A stretch of 64,000 nt of DNA from Chryseobacterium sp. FH1 (lineage in GTDB: Bacteria > Bacteroidota > Bacteroidia > Flavobacteriales > Weeksellaceae). Shown here piece by piece: positions 8,954 through 17,811 of the stretch (position 1 is the first letter of the stretch; each line of letters starts with the position of its first letter). Under the pieces are notes generated by a model. It was not told the DNA's origin and made no database searches. It worked only from the letters and a program-made list of their open reading frames with translations. A program made the translations under genes and the position numbers. The DNA lies in contig NZ_JPLZ01000001.1 of NCBI RefSeq assembly GCF_000735135.1, positions 186,001-250,000 of the forward strand. Direction: 5' to 3'.

Positions 8954-9706
8954 TTGGAGAATATCATCGAAATAAAAAACCTCAACAAGAAATACAAAAA
9001 CTCGGAAGATTTTTCGGTTAATGATATTTCTTTGGATATTGATAAAAACGAAATCTACGGAATTCTCGGCCCTAACGGAGCAGGAAAAACAACGTTGATT
9101 TCTATGCTTTCAGGTTTGATTAAGCCAACGTCAGGAAGTTTTTCCATCAATGGTTTGTCGCCTAAAAAAGACAATTCGAAAATCAAACAAATTATCGGCG
9201 TTGTTCCGCAGGAATATGCGCTCTACCCGACTTTGACGGCGAAAGAAAACCTTTTATTCTTCGGAAGTCTGTATGGTTTGAAGAACGATGACCTTTACAA
9301 AGCCATCGATGACGCTTTGGAATTGATGGGCTTAACGAAATTCGCCAACAAAAAAGTCGACCAGTTTTCAGGCGGAATGAAACGCCGTTGCAATCTGATT
9401 GCGGGAACACTTCACAACCCGAAAGTTTTATTTTTGGACGAGCCAACCGTTGGAGTTGACGTTCAATCGAAAAAAGCGATTATCGATTATCTTTTAGATT
9501 TAAATAAAAAAGGAACGTGCATCATTTACACCTCGCATCACCTTTCGGAAGCAGAGGAATTCTGTACCAAAATCGCCATCATCGACCACGGGAAAATCCA
9601 CGCAACAGGAACGCCGGAAGAATTGGTGGAAAGAGTTGCCAATGCGGAAAACCTGGAGGATGTTTTCATTTCATTAACCGGAAAAGAATTGAGAGATGTT
9701 GTATAA
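8954..9706 (+). CDS. ABC transporter ATP-binding protein
   Basis: This 250-residue ATPase has the Walker A motif GPNGAGKT (39-46), Q-loop Gln86, signature FSGGMKRR (from 138), Walker B VLFLDEP (158-164) and switch His195. I use the TTG at 8954, one base after the preceding stop, because it begins the conserved N-terminus and no suitable ATG lies nearby. It overlaps the permease gene by 11 bases, so the two form one transporter. Sequence type is that of multidrug/ABC-2 exporters. Position suggests transport of a pigment precursor or lipid. Confidence 0.88.
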   Translation: MENIIEIKNLNKKYKNSEDFSVNDISLDIDKNEIYGILGPNGAGKTTLISMLSGLIKPTSGSFSINGLSPKKDNSKIKQIIGVVPQEYALYPTLTAKENLLFFGSLYGLKNDDLYKAIDDALELMGLTKFANKKVDQFSGGMKRRCNLIAGTLHNPKVLFLDEPTVGVDVQSKKAIIDYLLDLNKKGTCIIYTSHHLSEAEEFCTKIAIIDHGKIHATGTPEELVERVANAENLEDVFISLTGKELRDVV

Positions 9707-10958
9707 ATTGTGGAGAAGTTTCATCAAGGAAATTCAGTTATTGAAGCGAGATTCGGGCGGAATTGTCATTATTTTCCTGATGCCGTTGCTGTTGATTATT
9801 ACCATCACCTTAATTCAGGATTCGACATTCAAAAATCTGGAAGGTTCCAAAATCCCGATTATTTTCATTGATAACGACAAGTCTGAAGTTTCCAAAGTCA
9901 TCAAAAAAGAGCTGGAAACCAGCAAAACATTTGAACTCGTTACGGATTACAACGAAAAATCGGCTGAGAAAGCTGTGTTCACGGGAGATTATCAGATGGC
10001 CATCGTCATTCCGGAAAATTTAACGAAAGATTTAAACTCAAATATCGATTCAAAAGTTCAGACTGTCGTAAGTTCGTTTGGCCTAGAAACCGATTCTACT
10101 TCGACAAAAACCGTTGCTTCAAAGACAAAAGACATTCATCTCTATTTCGACCCCGCCACCAACGCAGGTTTCAAAAATTCTGTGATGAATGCCATCAACA
10201 AAATGGTTTTCGAAATCGAGAATAAAAAAATCTACAAAGCCTTCCAGGACCAGCTCGGAACGACGGAAGACCTTGAAAATAAAAGTCTGATTACCTTCAA
10301 AGAAATCACGCCGAACAAAAGCAACGAAGAAGTAATGCCGAATTCCGTACAACACAACGTTCCGGCGTGGGCGCTGTTTGCGATTTTCTTTATTGTGGTG
10401 CCGTTGTCGATTAATTTGGTCAAAGAAAAAAGTCAGGGAACGAGCGTGAGAGTCCGCGTGAGCCCGACGCCGTATTACATTCATATTTTAGGAAAAACAT
10501 TCACCTATCTCATCATTTGTGTTATCCAGTTTTTGCTGATGGTTGCGGTGGGAATCTGGCTTTTCCCGCTAATGGATTTACCTCAGTTTGATGTTTCAGG
10601 AAAAATGTTTCATCTGCTTATTGTGACTCTTTTTGCAGGATTGGCAGCGATTGGATTTGGAGTTTTAATTGGAACCGTTTCAGATACTCAGGAACAATCA
10701 GCGCCGTTTGGAGCGACTTCGGTTGTAGTTTTGGCAGCGATTGGCGGAATCTGGGTTCCGGTTTTCTTGATGCCTGAATTTATGCAGAAAATTGCACAAT
10801 TTTCCCCAATGAACTGGGGACTGAATGCGTACTACGATATTATTTTAAGGAACAGCGGCATTGGCGAAATCGCTAAAGAACTGATTTTCTTATTTTTATT
10901 TTATATTGCGATGGTCAGCATCTCTTTACTCTATGAAAGAAAGCAAAATAGTGTCTGA
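9696..10958 (+). CDS. ABC-2 type transporter permease
   Basis: This 420-residue permease has one N-terminal membrane helix (about 22-42), a large exported loop to about residue 220, then five or so membrane helices to the C-terminus. This is the usual ABC-2 exporter layout. Its start lies inside the ATPase gene (11-base overlap). It is probably the membrane half of the exporter encoded with the upstream ATPase. After its stop comes a 314-base gap filled with repeats, so the transcript may end here. Confidence 0.86.
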   Translation: MLYKLWRSFIKEIQLLKRDSGGIVIIFLMPLLLIITITLIQDSTFKNLEGSKIPIIFIDNDKSEVSKVIKKELETSKTFELVTDYNEKSAEKAVFTGDYQMAIVIPENLTKDLNSNIDSKVQTVVSSFGLETDSTSTKTVASKTKDIHLYFDPATNAGFKNSVMNAINKMVFEIENKKIYKAFQDQLGTTEDLENKSLITFKEITPNKSNEEVMPNSVQHNVPAWALFAIFFIVVPLSINLVKEKSQGTSVRVRVSPTPYYIHILGKTFTYLIICVIQFLLMVAVGIWLFPLMDLPQFDVSGKMFHLLIVTLFAGLAAIGFGVLIGTVSDTQEQSAPFGATSVVVLAAIGGIWVPVFLMPEFMQKIAQFSPMNWGLNAYYDIILRNSGIGEIAKELIFLFLFYIAMVSISLLYERKQNSV

Positions 10959-10980
10959 TTCAGCATAGTAAAGATTATTT

Positions 10981-11100
10981 GGAGCCGGGAACCTGCTGTC
11001 CACTATATCTTTTTTGCCATTGCGAACGACGCAAATCAATAAATTGAACTTATCAGCAATCGCAATGACAAAAAAGGATGCCGTTCCCATCAGGGCTAGG
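10981..11100. repeat. Flavobacterial dispersed repeat with inverted core
   Basis: The element starts at GGAGCCGGGAACCTGCTGTC and ends at CCGTTCCCATCAGGGCTAGG. Inside, CTTTTTTGCCATTGCGA and TCGCAATGACAAAAAAG form a 17-base inverted repeat with one mismatch. From memory, similar CTGTCC...AAGGATGCCG...GGGCTAGG units are scattered through Chryseobacterium-type genomes. It is the main content of the 10959-11272 gap, which holds no gene. Confidence 0.65.
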
Positions 11101-11148
11101 GATTTCGTGGGAAATTCACGTTTCTTCAAGTCTATCAAGAATTAAAAA

Positions 11149-11175
11149 TTTGCCAAAGTTTGGAACTTTGGCAAA
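11149..11175. repeat. Perfect 12-base palindrome
   Basis: TTTGCCAAAGTT and AACTTTGGCAAA pair perfectly around TGG. It lies in the same gene-free stretch as the larger dispersed repeat, upstream of the thioesterase gene. Confidence 0.7.
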
Positions 11176-11212
11176 GTCGAATAAAATGAATTTATAACAG
11201 AATATATTTGAT

Positions 11213-11220
11213 TATAATTG
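11213..11220 (+). promoter_or_regulatory. Possible -7 box for the thioesterase operon
   Basis: TATATTTG matches the TAnnTTTG consensus and lies 52 bases upstream of the thioesterase start. No TTG at the expected spacing is present, so this is half-supported. A new transcript starting here would fit the repeat-filled gap just upstream. Confidence 0.35.
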
Positions 11221-11272
11221 GTGACCTTTGTGAAAACCATTGTGCCCTTTGTGGTTAAAAAAAGAAAACAAA

Positions 11273-11692
11273 ATGCAGTCTAAAAATTTAACCTGTACCG
11301 AAGAAGTACGCGTCCGGTTCAACGAGACGGACCCGCTGGGAATCGTCTGGCACGGGCATTACATCGTGTATTTTGAGGACGGAAGAGAAGCTTTCGGAAG
11401 ACAGCACGGTTTGACTTATCTCGACATTCAGAAAGCCGGATTTGTAACGCCGATTGTGAAAAGTACGTGCGAACATTTTCTTCCCCTGAAATACGGGGAA
11501 ACATTCAACATTGTAACCACTTTCGTAAATTCTGTTTCGGCGAAATTGATTTATAAATACGAGATTTTCAATCAGCAGAATCAATTGGTTTGCAGTGGAG
11601 AAACCATTCAGGTTTTTCTGGATTCTGAAAATAATTTATGCCTGTACAATCCCGAGTTTTTTCAGAATTGGAAAAATAAAATGGGATTATAG
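11273..11692 (+). CDS. Acyl-CoA/ACP thioesterase, YbgC/4-hydroxybenzoyl-CoA type
   Basis: This 139-residue hotdog protein carries ETDPLGIVWHGHYIVYFEDGRE near its N-terminus, with the Asp (residue 20) typical of YbgC/4-hydroxybenzoyl-CoA thioesterases. I chose the ATG at 11273 because the family begins just before this motif; an upstream start at 11240 would add residues with no similarity. Aryl polyene clusters commonly carry such a thioesterase, thought to release or proofread acyl-ACP. The ketosynthase gene follows after 45 bases. Confidence 0.82.
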   Translation: MQSKNLTCTEEVRVRFNETDPLGIVWHGHYIVYFEDGREAFGRQHGLTYLDIQKAGFVTPIVKSTCEHFLPLKYGETFNIVTTFVNSVSAKLIYKYEIFNQQNQLVCSGETIQVFLDSENNLCLYNPEFFQNWKNKMGL

Positions 11693-11737
11693 TCGGCTTT
11701 TGGCTTTTCAAAAAAGATTCAAAAATTTTAGTAATTA

Positions 11738-12871
11738 ATGAACAGAGAAATTTACATTACAGATTATAACTGCGTCACGCCTTTAGGTTTTGATGTGGAA
11801 TCAAACTGGAAAGCACTTTTGGAAGGAAAATCCGGAGTGGCTTTGCATCAAATTATCGATAATCACGAAGCTTTCTTTGTTTCTAAAATTGATTCTGAGA
11901 AATTGGAAGAGGAATTTAATAAACACTTCAACAATCAGAATTTCACAAGACTTGAAAAAATGTTTTTGCTAAGTCTGAAACCTTTGGTAGAAAGACATCA
12001 GATTTCAGATGATACCGCTTTTATTCTTTCAACAACAAAAGGAAATATCAGTTTATTAAAAAACGAAAACACTTTACCGGAAGGTATTTATCTTTCAAAA
12101 TCAGCTCAAAAACTCGCAGATTTTTTTGGATTTAAAACCAAACCGATTGTCGTTTCCAATGCTTGTGTTTCAGGAGTTATGGCGATTTCTGTGGCGAAAA
12201 ATATGATTCAGACAGGAAAATACAAAGACGCTTTCGTGGTCGCCGGCGATGAGATTTCTGAGTTTGTAATTTCAGGTTTCAATTCTTTTCAGGCGATTGG
12301 AATCGAACCTTGCAAACCTTACGACAAAAACCGAAACGGAATTAATTTAGGCGAAGCAACTGCAAGTGTTTACATCACTTCAGAATTAAATGAGAACAAA
12401 GAATTTAAGTTTAAAGTTCTGGGCGACTCAGCAATTAATGATGCCAACCACATTTCAGGACCATCGAGAACCGGCGACGGACTGTTTGCGAGCATTCAAA
12501 ATGCAATGAAAGAAGCGAAAGTTTCCGCAGACCGAATCGATTTTATTTCCGCCCACGGAACGGCAACGCTTTACAACGACGAGATGGAAGCCATCGCTTT
12601 CAACCGAATGGATTTGCAAAATGTTCCCCTGAACAGTATGAAAGGCTATTACGGACATTGTCTAGGCGCATCAGGTTTATTGGAAAGCATTATTTCTATG
12701 GAATCTGCTTTGAAAAACATTTTAATTCCATCTAAAAACTTCGAAGAACTGGGTGTCTCTCAGGATTTGAATATTATTAAAGAAAATCAATCTGCAGAAA
12801 TTAAATATATTTTGAAAACGGCTTCTGGTTTTGGTGGATGTAATGCGGCCATTGTTTTGGAAAAATGTTAA
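11738..12871 (+). CDS. Beta-ketoacyl-ACP synthase (FabF-like)
   Basis: This 377-residue ketosynthase has the complete Cys-His-His set: Cys143 (SNACVSGV), His273 (SAHGTAT) and His307 (YYGHCLGAS). It would extend ACP-bound chains with malonyl units. The next gene, eight bases downstream, encodes a short thiolase-fold-like protein that could be its partner. It is one of three intact FabF-type ketosynthases in the cluster, which suggests separate enzymes for polyene extension and for alkyl or starter chemistry. Confidence 0.88.
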   Translation: MNREIYITDYNCVTPLGFDVESNWKALLEGKSGVALHQIIDNHEAFFVSKIDSEKLEEEFNKHFNNQNFTRLEKMFLLSLKPLVERHQISDDTAFILSTTKGNISLLKNENTLPEGIYLSKSAQKLADFFGFKTKPIVVSNACVSGVMAISVAKNMIQTGKYKDAFVVAGDEISEFVISGFNSFQAIGIEPCKPYDKNRNGINLGEATASVYITSELNENKEFKFKVLGDSAINDANHISGPSRTGDGLFASIQNAMKEAKVSADRIDFISAHGTATLYNDEMEAIAFNRMDLQNVPLNSMKGYYGHCLGASGLLESIISMESALKNILIPSKNFEELGVSQDLNIIKENQSAEIKYILKTASGFGGCNAAIVLEKC

Positions 12872-12878
12872 AACTATA

Positions 12879-13421
12879 ATGATGAAGAAAACAGACATTT
12901 GCACCATAGAAAGCTCAAAAATAATCCTCAACGAACAAATTATTTTTGAAACCCAAACCGAAAATTTCTCAGATTTCGCAAAAGAAGCTTACAAAACTTT
13001 AGAACTGAATTATCCAAAATTTCATAAAATGGATAATCTCAGCAAACTCGCTTTTCTGGCATCCGAAATGATTCTGAAAAACGACGACCAAAGCAATACT
13101 GCTTTGGTTTTTGCCAACAAATCCTCAAGCCTCGACACCGATTTTAAATATCAGGAAAGCATTAATTCTCAGGACAATTATTTCCCAAGTCCTGCCGTTT
13201 TTGTATACACTTTACCGAATATTTGCGCCGGCGAAATCAGCATCAAACATAAAATGCAGACCGAAAATGCTTTTTTAGTTTTGGATGAATTTGATGAAGA
13301 ATTTTTGAATTCATACGCGGCACAGATTCTGCAATCAGGGAAAGCGGAAAAAGTCTTGTGTGGCTGGGTCGAACTATATCAGGAAAGTTATAAAGCTTTT
13401 GTATATTTGCTAAGTTTGTGA
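12879..13421 (+). CDS. Short thiolase-fold-like protein (degenerate ketosynthase relative)
   Basis: The 180-residue product starts at one of two adjacent ATGs at 12879 and 12882; an upstream start at 12831 would overlap the ketosynthase gene heavily. The middle section ([41 protein letters not shown]) resembles the N-terminal half of ketosynthases, but there is no C-terminal half, no HGT histidine and no active cysteine in the expected place. A structural or chain-length partner of the preceding ketosynthase is the most likely role. This is inference; the protein might act alone. Confidence 0.65.
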   Translation: MMKKTDICTIESSKIILNEQIIFETQTENFSDFAKEAYKTLELNYPKFHKMDNLSKLAFLASEMILKNDDQSNTALVFANKSSSLDTDFKYQESINSQDNYFPSPAVFVYTLPNICAGEISIKHKMQTENAFLVLDEFDEEFLNSYAAQILQSGKAEKVLCGWVELYQESYKAFVYLLSL

Positions 13422-13467
13422 AAAACTGTAAGATTCAATAAATAAAAATCAGCTATTAAAAGTTTGA

Positions 13468-14280
13468 ATGGCAAAAATTAGTGTAGAAAATTCAGAAATA
13501 ACCATAGTATCCGTTGAGAATGTAGATTACATCTCGCTCACTGATATGGCTAACGCAAAAGAAAGCGAGAGCCGTGCTGCGGATATTATTAAAAACTGGA
13601 TTAGAACACGTTATGCATTAGAGTTTTTGAGTACTTGGGAACTCATTAATAACCCAAACTTTAAAGTGGTCGAATCTGACCACTTTAAAATGCAGGCAGG
13701 ATTACCTGGTTTCACGCTGAGTATTTCGGAGTGGATTGAAAAAACAGATGCAGCAGGAATTATTGTAAAAAAAGGGAAATATGGTGGCACTTTTGCTCAT
13801 AAAGACATTGCTTTTGAATTTGGTTCGGCAATAAGTGTTTCGTTTAAATTATATCTGATAACCGAATTTCAAAGGTTAAAAGAAGAAGAGCAAAAGCAAT
13901 TTGGCTGGTCCGCAAAACGTGAATTGGCAAAAATAAATTATCGAATTCATACAGATGCTATCCAACAAAATCTGATTCCAAAAGAATTATCCTCAAAAGA
14001 AATTTCTATCATTTATGCAAATGAGGCAGATGTCCTGAATGTGGCATTATTTGGAATTTCAGCACGTCAAGGGCGAGATGCAAATCCTGAGGAAAAAGGA
14101 AATATTCGTGATTATGCGACGATGAATCAATTGATTTGCCTTTCAAATCTGGAAAACATCAATGCTATTTTTATTCAGGAGAATCTAAGCCAAAATCAGC
14201 GTTTACAAAAACTAAATAAAATTGCAATTCATCAAATGAAAGTGCTTGAAAATATCGAAGAAAAACATTTTTTAAAATAG
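13468..14280 (+). CDS. KilA-N domain protein
   Basis: This 270-residue soluble protein has the KilA-N layout: an N-terminal domain with YISLTDMANAKESESRAADIIKNW, then FTLSISEWIEKTDAAGI and KKGKYGGTFAHKDIAFEFGSAISVSFKLYLI, followed by a helical C-terminal half with RELAKINYRIHTDAI. KilA-N is a DNA-binding domain found in phages, large DNA viruses and scattered bacterial genes. It has no obvious place in pigment synthesis and sits between the ketosynthase-like gene and the ACP gene, so it is probably an inserted gene. A regulatory role cannot be excluded. Confidence 0.85.
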   Translation: MAKISVENSEITIVSVENVDYISLTDMANAKESESRAADIIKNWIRTRYALEFLSTWELINNPNFKVVESDHFKMQAGLPGFTLSISEWIEKTDAAGIIVKKGKYGGTFAHKDIAFEFGSAISVSFKLYLITEFQRLKEEEQKQFGWSAKRELAKINYRIHTDAIQQNLIPKELSSKEISIIYANEADVLNVALFGISARQGRDANPEEKGNIRDYATMNQLICLSNLENINAIFIQENLSQNQRLQKLNKIAIHQMKVLENIEEKHFLK

Positions 14281-14333
14281 AAATACGAAAAAATATTACT
14301 GTAAAGAGTAATTTTACATATTAGAATAAAATT

Positions 14334-14591
14334 ATGGAAGATTTAAAATTAGAATTAAAAAACAAAATCATAGAAGTTCTTAATCTTGAGGACGTTGCAG
14401 TAGAAGAAATCAAAGATACAGACCCACTTTTCGGTGGAGGTCTTGGTTTGGATTCTATCGACGCACTGGAATTAATCGTACTTCTAGACAAAGACTACGG
14501 AATCAAATTATCTGACCCTAAAAAAGGAAAAGAAATCTTCCAATCTATAGAAGTGATGGCAAAATACATCGAAGAAAACAGAACAAAATAA
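14334..14591 (+). CDS. Acyl carrier protein
   Basis: This 85-residue acidic protein has the phosphopantetheine site GLGLDSIDALEL with Ser41, and the four-helix spacing of an ACP. It would carry the growing chain for the ketosynthase/chain-length-factor pair encoded directly downstream. A hairpin repeat lies between the two. It is one of two ACPs in the cluster; aryl polyene systems typically use two, in distinct roles. Confidence 0.92.
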   Translation: MEDLKLELKNKIIEVLNLEDVAVEEIKDTDPLFGGGLGLDSIDALELIVLLDKDYGIKLSDPKKGKEIFQSIEVMAKYIEENRTK

Positions 14592-14601
14592 TTCAATCTA
14601 A

Positions 14602-14657
14602 CAATGTATCAATCTAGCAATGTACCAATATTGTTACACTGCTAGATTGATACATTG
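14602..14657. repeat. 18-base perfect inverted repeat between ACP and KS genes
   Basis: CAATGTATCAATCTAGCA (14602-14619) and TGCTAGATTGATACATTG (14640-14657) pair perfectly with a 20-base loop that itself holds short related repeats. It lies within an otherwise tight operon. There is no T-tract, so it may be a dispersed repeat or adjust expression between the ACP and the ketosynthase. Confidence 0.75.
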
Positions 14658-14672
14658 GTACATTATAAAAGG

Positions 14673-15869
14673 ATGAGTCAAAAAATTGCCATTACAGGGA
14701 TGGGCATCATTTCCTCCATTGGTAACAATGTCGAGGAAAATTTTATTTCGCTGACGACCGGTAAACACGGCATTTCAGACATCGAACTGTTTGAAACACG
14801 CCACGCGGGAAGCATCAAAACGGGCGAGGTAAAATTGTCTAATGAAGACCTTGTGCAGAAACTTCAGCTGAATGAAGACAACAATGTCACAAGAACCGCT
14901 TTATTAGGAATGGTGGCCGCAGAAGAAGCGGTAGAAAGCGCCGGAATTTCGGATATCAACGAGTACAAAACCGGACTCATTTCCTCCACCAGCGTGGGCG
15001 GAATGGACATCACCGAAAAGTATTTCTACACATACGAAGATTTCCCTGAAAAGCAAAAATACATCGACGCTCACGACGCTGGAAATTCATCCCTAGCGAT
15101 TGCAGAAATGTTGGGACTGAAAGGAATGGTTTCTACCATCAGCACGGCCTGTTCGTCTGCAGCTAATGCGATTATGATGGGCGCAAAACTCATCAAAAAC
15201 GGCGTTCTTGACCGAGTGATTGTCGGCGGTACAGATTCACTTTCAAAGTTTACTTTGAATGGTTTTAATACGCTGATGATTCTCACAGATTCTTACAACA
15301 CACCATTTGACAACGACAGAAAAGGTCTGAACTTAGGCGAAGCTGCCGCTTTCCTGGTTTTGGAATCTGATGACATTGTCAAAAAAGAAAATAAAAAAGT
15401 CCTCGCTTACCTTTCCGGTTACGGAAATGCCAACGATGCGCATCATCAGACCGCATCTTCGGAAAACGGACAAGGTGCTTTTTTGGCAATGGAAAAAGCT
15501 TTGAAAGTTTCTGGTTTAAATCAAGAAAACATAGACTACATCAACGTTCACGGCACGGCGACTCCGAATAATGATTTGTCTGAAGGCATTGCAATGATTC
15601 GGATTTTTGGTGAAAATCAGGTTCCGGAATTCAGTTCTACGAAAGCGTTTACGGGTCATACTTTGGCGGCGGCGGCGGGAATTGAGGCGGTTTATTCGAT
15701 TTTGGCGATGCAGAACAATGTGATTTTTCCAAATTTAAATTTCAAAACACAAATGGAAGAATTTGATTTGACGCCAGTTACCGAACTGAAAGAAAAAAAC
15801 ATCAACCACGTACTTTCCAATTCATTTGGATTTGGCGGAAACTGTTCAACTTTAATTTTCTCTAAATAA
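14673..15869 (+). CDS. Beta-ketoacyl-ACP synthase, KS subunit of the polyene synthase (ApeO-like)
   Basis: This 398-residue ketosynthase has Cys160 (TISTACSSAAN), His293 (NVHGTATPNND) and His329 (AFTGHTLAAAAG), so it should be active. I use the ATG at 14673 after AAAAGG; an in-frame TTG at 14655 lies inside the repeat. Its stop overlaps the next gene by one base, and that gene encodes a chain-length-factor-like partner. This mirrors the ApeO/ApeC pair of aryl polyene type II synthases, which extends the aryl starter with malonyl units. Confidence 0.9.
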   Translation: MSQKIAITGMGIISSIGNNVEENFISLTTGKHGISDIELFETRHAGSIKTGEVKLSNEDLVQKLQLNEDNNVTRTALLGMVAAEEAVESAGISDINEYKTGLISSTSVGGMDITEKYFYTYEDFPEKQKYIDAHDAGNSSLAIAEMLGLKGMVSTISTACSSAANAIMMGAKLIKNGVLDRVIVGGTDSLSKFTLNGFNTLMILTDSYNTPFDNDRKGLNLGEAAAFLVLESDDIVKKENKKVLAYLSGYGNANDAHHQTASSENGQGAFLAMEKALKVSGLNQENIDYINVHGTATPNNDLSEGIAMIRIFGENQVPEFSSTKAFTGHTLAAAAGIEAVYSILAMQNNVIFPNLNFKTQMEEFDLTPVTELKEKNINHVLSNSFGFGGNCSTLIFSK

Positions 15870-16933
15870 TGAGTGCAGTTTACATCAACAGTGTCGCCTG
15901 CATCTCGGTTCAGGACACTTTAAACGAAAATTTCTTCGATACTACTTTAAAACCTGAAAATTCAGTTCAGATTTTAAAAGCCATCGAGCCCAATTATAAA
16001 GAATTCATTCCGCCCGCGATGAGCCGGAGAATGTCTAAGACAGTAAAAATGAGTTCCGTAGCTTCTACAAAAGCGTTACAGGAAGCAGGAATTGAAAAAC
16101 CCGATTCTATCATTGTTGGAACCGGAATGGGCTGTTCTCAGGATTCTGAAAAATTCCTGAAAAATGTTTTGGAAAACAATGAAGAATTTCTGACGCCAAC
16201 TTTTTTCATTCAATCGACACACAATACAGTTTCCGGGCAAATTGCTCTGGGATTGCAATGTCACGGCTATAATTTCACGTACGTCAACAGTTCATCTTCA
16301 CTCGAATTTTCAATGCTGGATGCAAAACTTCAGATTTTGGATAGAGAAGCTGATAATGTTTTAGTAGGTTCAACTGACGAGCAAACCGAAAGAACTATGG
16401 AATTGTACAAGCTGAATAATTCCATTAAAAAAGAAGAGAATTTTCCCGTTGATTATTTAAATTCAACAACAGAAGGCGTGATTTGGGGCGAAGGCTCAAG
16501 CTTCTTTGTTTTAGGAAAAGAGAAAACCGAAACTTCTTACGCACAATTAAAAGATATTAAAATTGTTAACTCATTAGAACTTAGTGAAATTCAACAATTC
16601 ATTGAAGATTTTTTAATTAAGAATAATTTGAAAAATGAAGAGATTGATGCTGTTATTTTAGGTTTCAGCGGAGATTCAGAATCGGATGTTTACTATAAAA
16701 ATGCATCGGAATTATTTCAAAACTCATCTCTGTTGTATTATAAACATTTGAGTGGCGAATTCAATACAGCAAGCGGTTTTTCAACATTTATGGCTTGTCA
16801 AATTCTGAAAAATCAAATTATTCCGCAAGTGATGAAAATTAATGATGTGAAAAAAGAAAGCGTTAGAAGAGTTCTTTTGTACAATCATCTCGGAGGGATT
16901 GACCATAGTTTGGTTTTGCTGGAAAAGGCTTAA
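15869..16933 (+). CDS. Chain-length factor, KS-like subunit without active cysteine (ApeC-like)
   Basis: This 354-residue ketosynthase-fold protein lacks the catalytic residues. Where the partner has TACSSAAN it reads YVNSSSSLEF, with serine near residue 142 in the cysteine position, and no HGT motif is present. In type II polyketide systems such a subunit pairs with an active KS and sets chain length. The one-base overlap with the upstream KS gene supports a heterodimer. Confidence 0.85.
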   Translation: MSAVYINSVACISVQDTLNENFFDTTLKPENSVQILKAIEPNYKEFIPPAMSRRMSKTVKMSSVASTKALQEAGIEKPDSIIVGTGMGCSQDSEKFLKNVLENNEEFLTPTFFIQSTHNTVSGQIALGLQCHGYNFTYVNSSSSLEFSMLDAKLQILDREADNVLVGSTDEQTERTMELYKLNNSIKKEENFPVDYLNSTTEGVIWGEGSSFFVLGKEKTETSYAQLKDIKIVNSLELSEIQQFIEDFLIKNNLKNEEIDAVILGFSGDSESDVYYKNASELFQNSSLLYYKHLSGEFNTASGFSTFMACQILKNQIIPQVMKINDVKKESVRRVLLYNHLGGIDHSLVLLEKA

Positions 16934-16969
16934 AATTAAACCTTAAAGGTTTTCAATAAATAAAAGTAA

Positions 16970-17027
16970 GTTTGTCATTCCGTAGGAATCTCGACAGAGT
17001 TGTTTAGATTCCTACGGAATGACAAAC
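16970..17027. repeat. 22-base inverted repeat (dispersed palindrome)
   Basis: The arms 16970-16991 (GTTTGTCATTCCGTAGGAAT then CT) and 17006-17027 are perfectly complementary with a 14-base loop. A further copy of one arm (AGATTCCTACGGAATGACAA) is found at 24453-24473, showing it is a dispersed repeat. It fills most of the gap between the chain-length factor and the deacetylase-like gene. Confidence 0.8.
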
Positions 17028-17061
17028 ATACCGCAAAAGGTTTAATCCATAAACTGTATTG

Positions 17062-17811
17062 ATGAAACATTACCCATTTATCATCTTCTATCTTTTCCTG
17101 AATGCCTTTGTTTACGCATTTCAGGGAACAGTTTGGGTTTACATCTTTTGCTTCATTCTATTTTCAGCAGTTGTAATCTGGGGTTCTTTTGACATTCAGT
17201 TGGGATATTTTATTAACAGTTTTACTCATAAACGGACAAAAATCAAAGAAGTCGCTTTGACTTTCGATGATGGACCAACAGAATTTACACCGAAATTTTT
17301 AGATGTTTTAAAAGAAAACAACGTCAAAGCTATCTTTTTCTGCATCGGAAAACAGATTGAAAAATATCCTGAAACTTTCCAAAGAATCATTGCGGAAGGT
17401 CATACGGTTGGTAATCATACTTTTTCACATTCCAATAATACCGGATTTTTATCGACTTCAAAAATGGTTGAGGAAATTGAAAAATGTGATGAAGTGATTT
17501 TCAAAGCCGGAAATATTAGAACTGATTTGTATCGACCCCCTTTTGGTGTAACCAATCCGAATATTGCAAAAGCCATTAAGAAAACTGCGAAAAAAAGCAT
17601 CGGCTGGAATGTCCGTTCACTGGACACGGTGACTGATGACGAGAAAAAGATATACTCACGAATCACCAAAAATTTAAAAAAAGGAAGCATTATCCTGCTT
17701 CACGACACTTCTGAGAAAACGTACAATGTTTTGGTTGAATTATTGTTATTTTTAGAGCGTGAAAAATATTCAACTTTCACGATTGATTCAATTATTAAAT
17801 CGGAAAAATAA
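17062..17811 (+). CDS. Polysaccharide deacetylase (NodB) family protein
   Basis: This 249-residue protein has two N-terminal membrane helices and then a NodB domain: TFDDGP (67-72), a HTVGNHTFSH metal motif, LYRPPFG and IILLHD. I take the ATG at 17062 rather than the TTG just before it. Members of this fold hydrolyse N- or O-acyl groups from sugars, but here no polysaccharide genes are nearby. Its one-base overlap with the LolA-like gene places it in the export half of the pigment operon, where it may process a lipid or sugar part of the pigment. The substrate is unknown. Confidence 0.82.
   Translation: MKHYPFIIFYLFLNAFVYAFQGTVWVYIFCFILFSAVVIWGSFDIQLGYFINSFTHKRTKIKEVALTFDDGPTEFTPKFLDVLKENNVKAIFFCIGKQIEKYPETFQRIIAEGHTVGNHTFSHSNNTGFLSTSKMVEEIEKCDEVIFKAGNIRTDLYRPPFGVTNPNIAKAIKKTAKKSIGWNVRSLDTVTDDEKKIYSRITKNLKKGSIILLHDTSEKTYNVLVELLLFLEREKYSTFTIDSIIKSEK

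Noticed and set aside
14602-14657. Possible CRISPR unit, because of repeated CAATGTA/CTAGCA words
   Set aside because: There is one palindrome with a short loop, no regular spacers and no cas genes.
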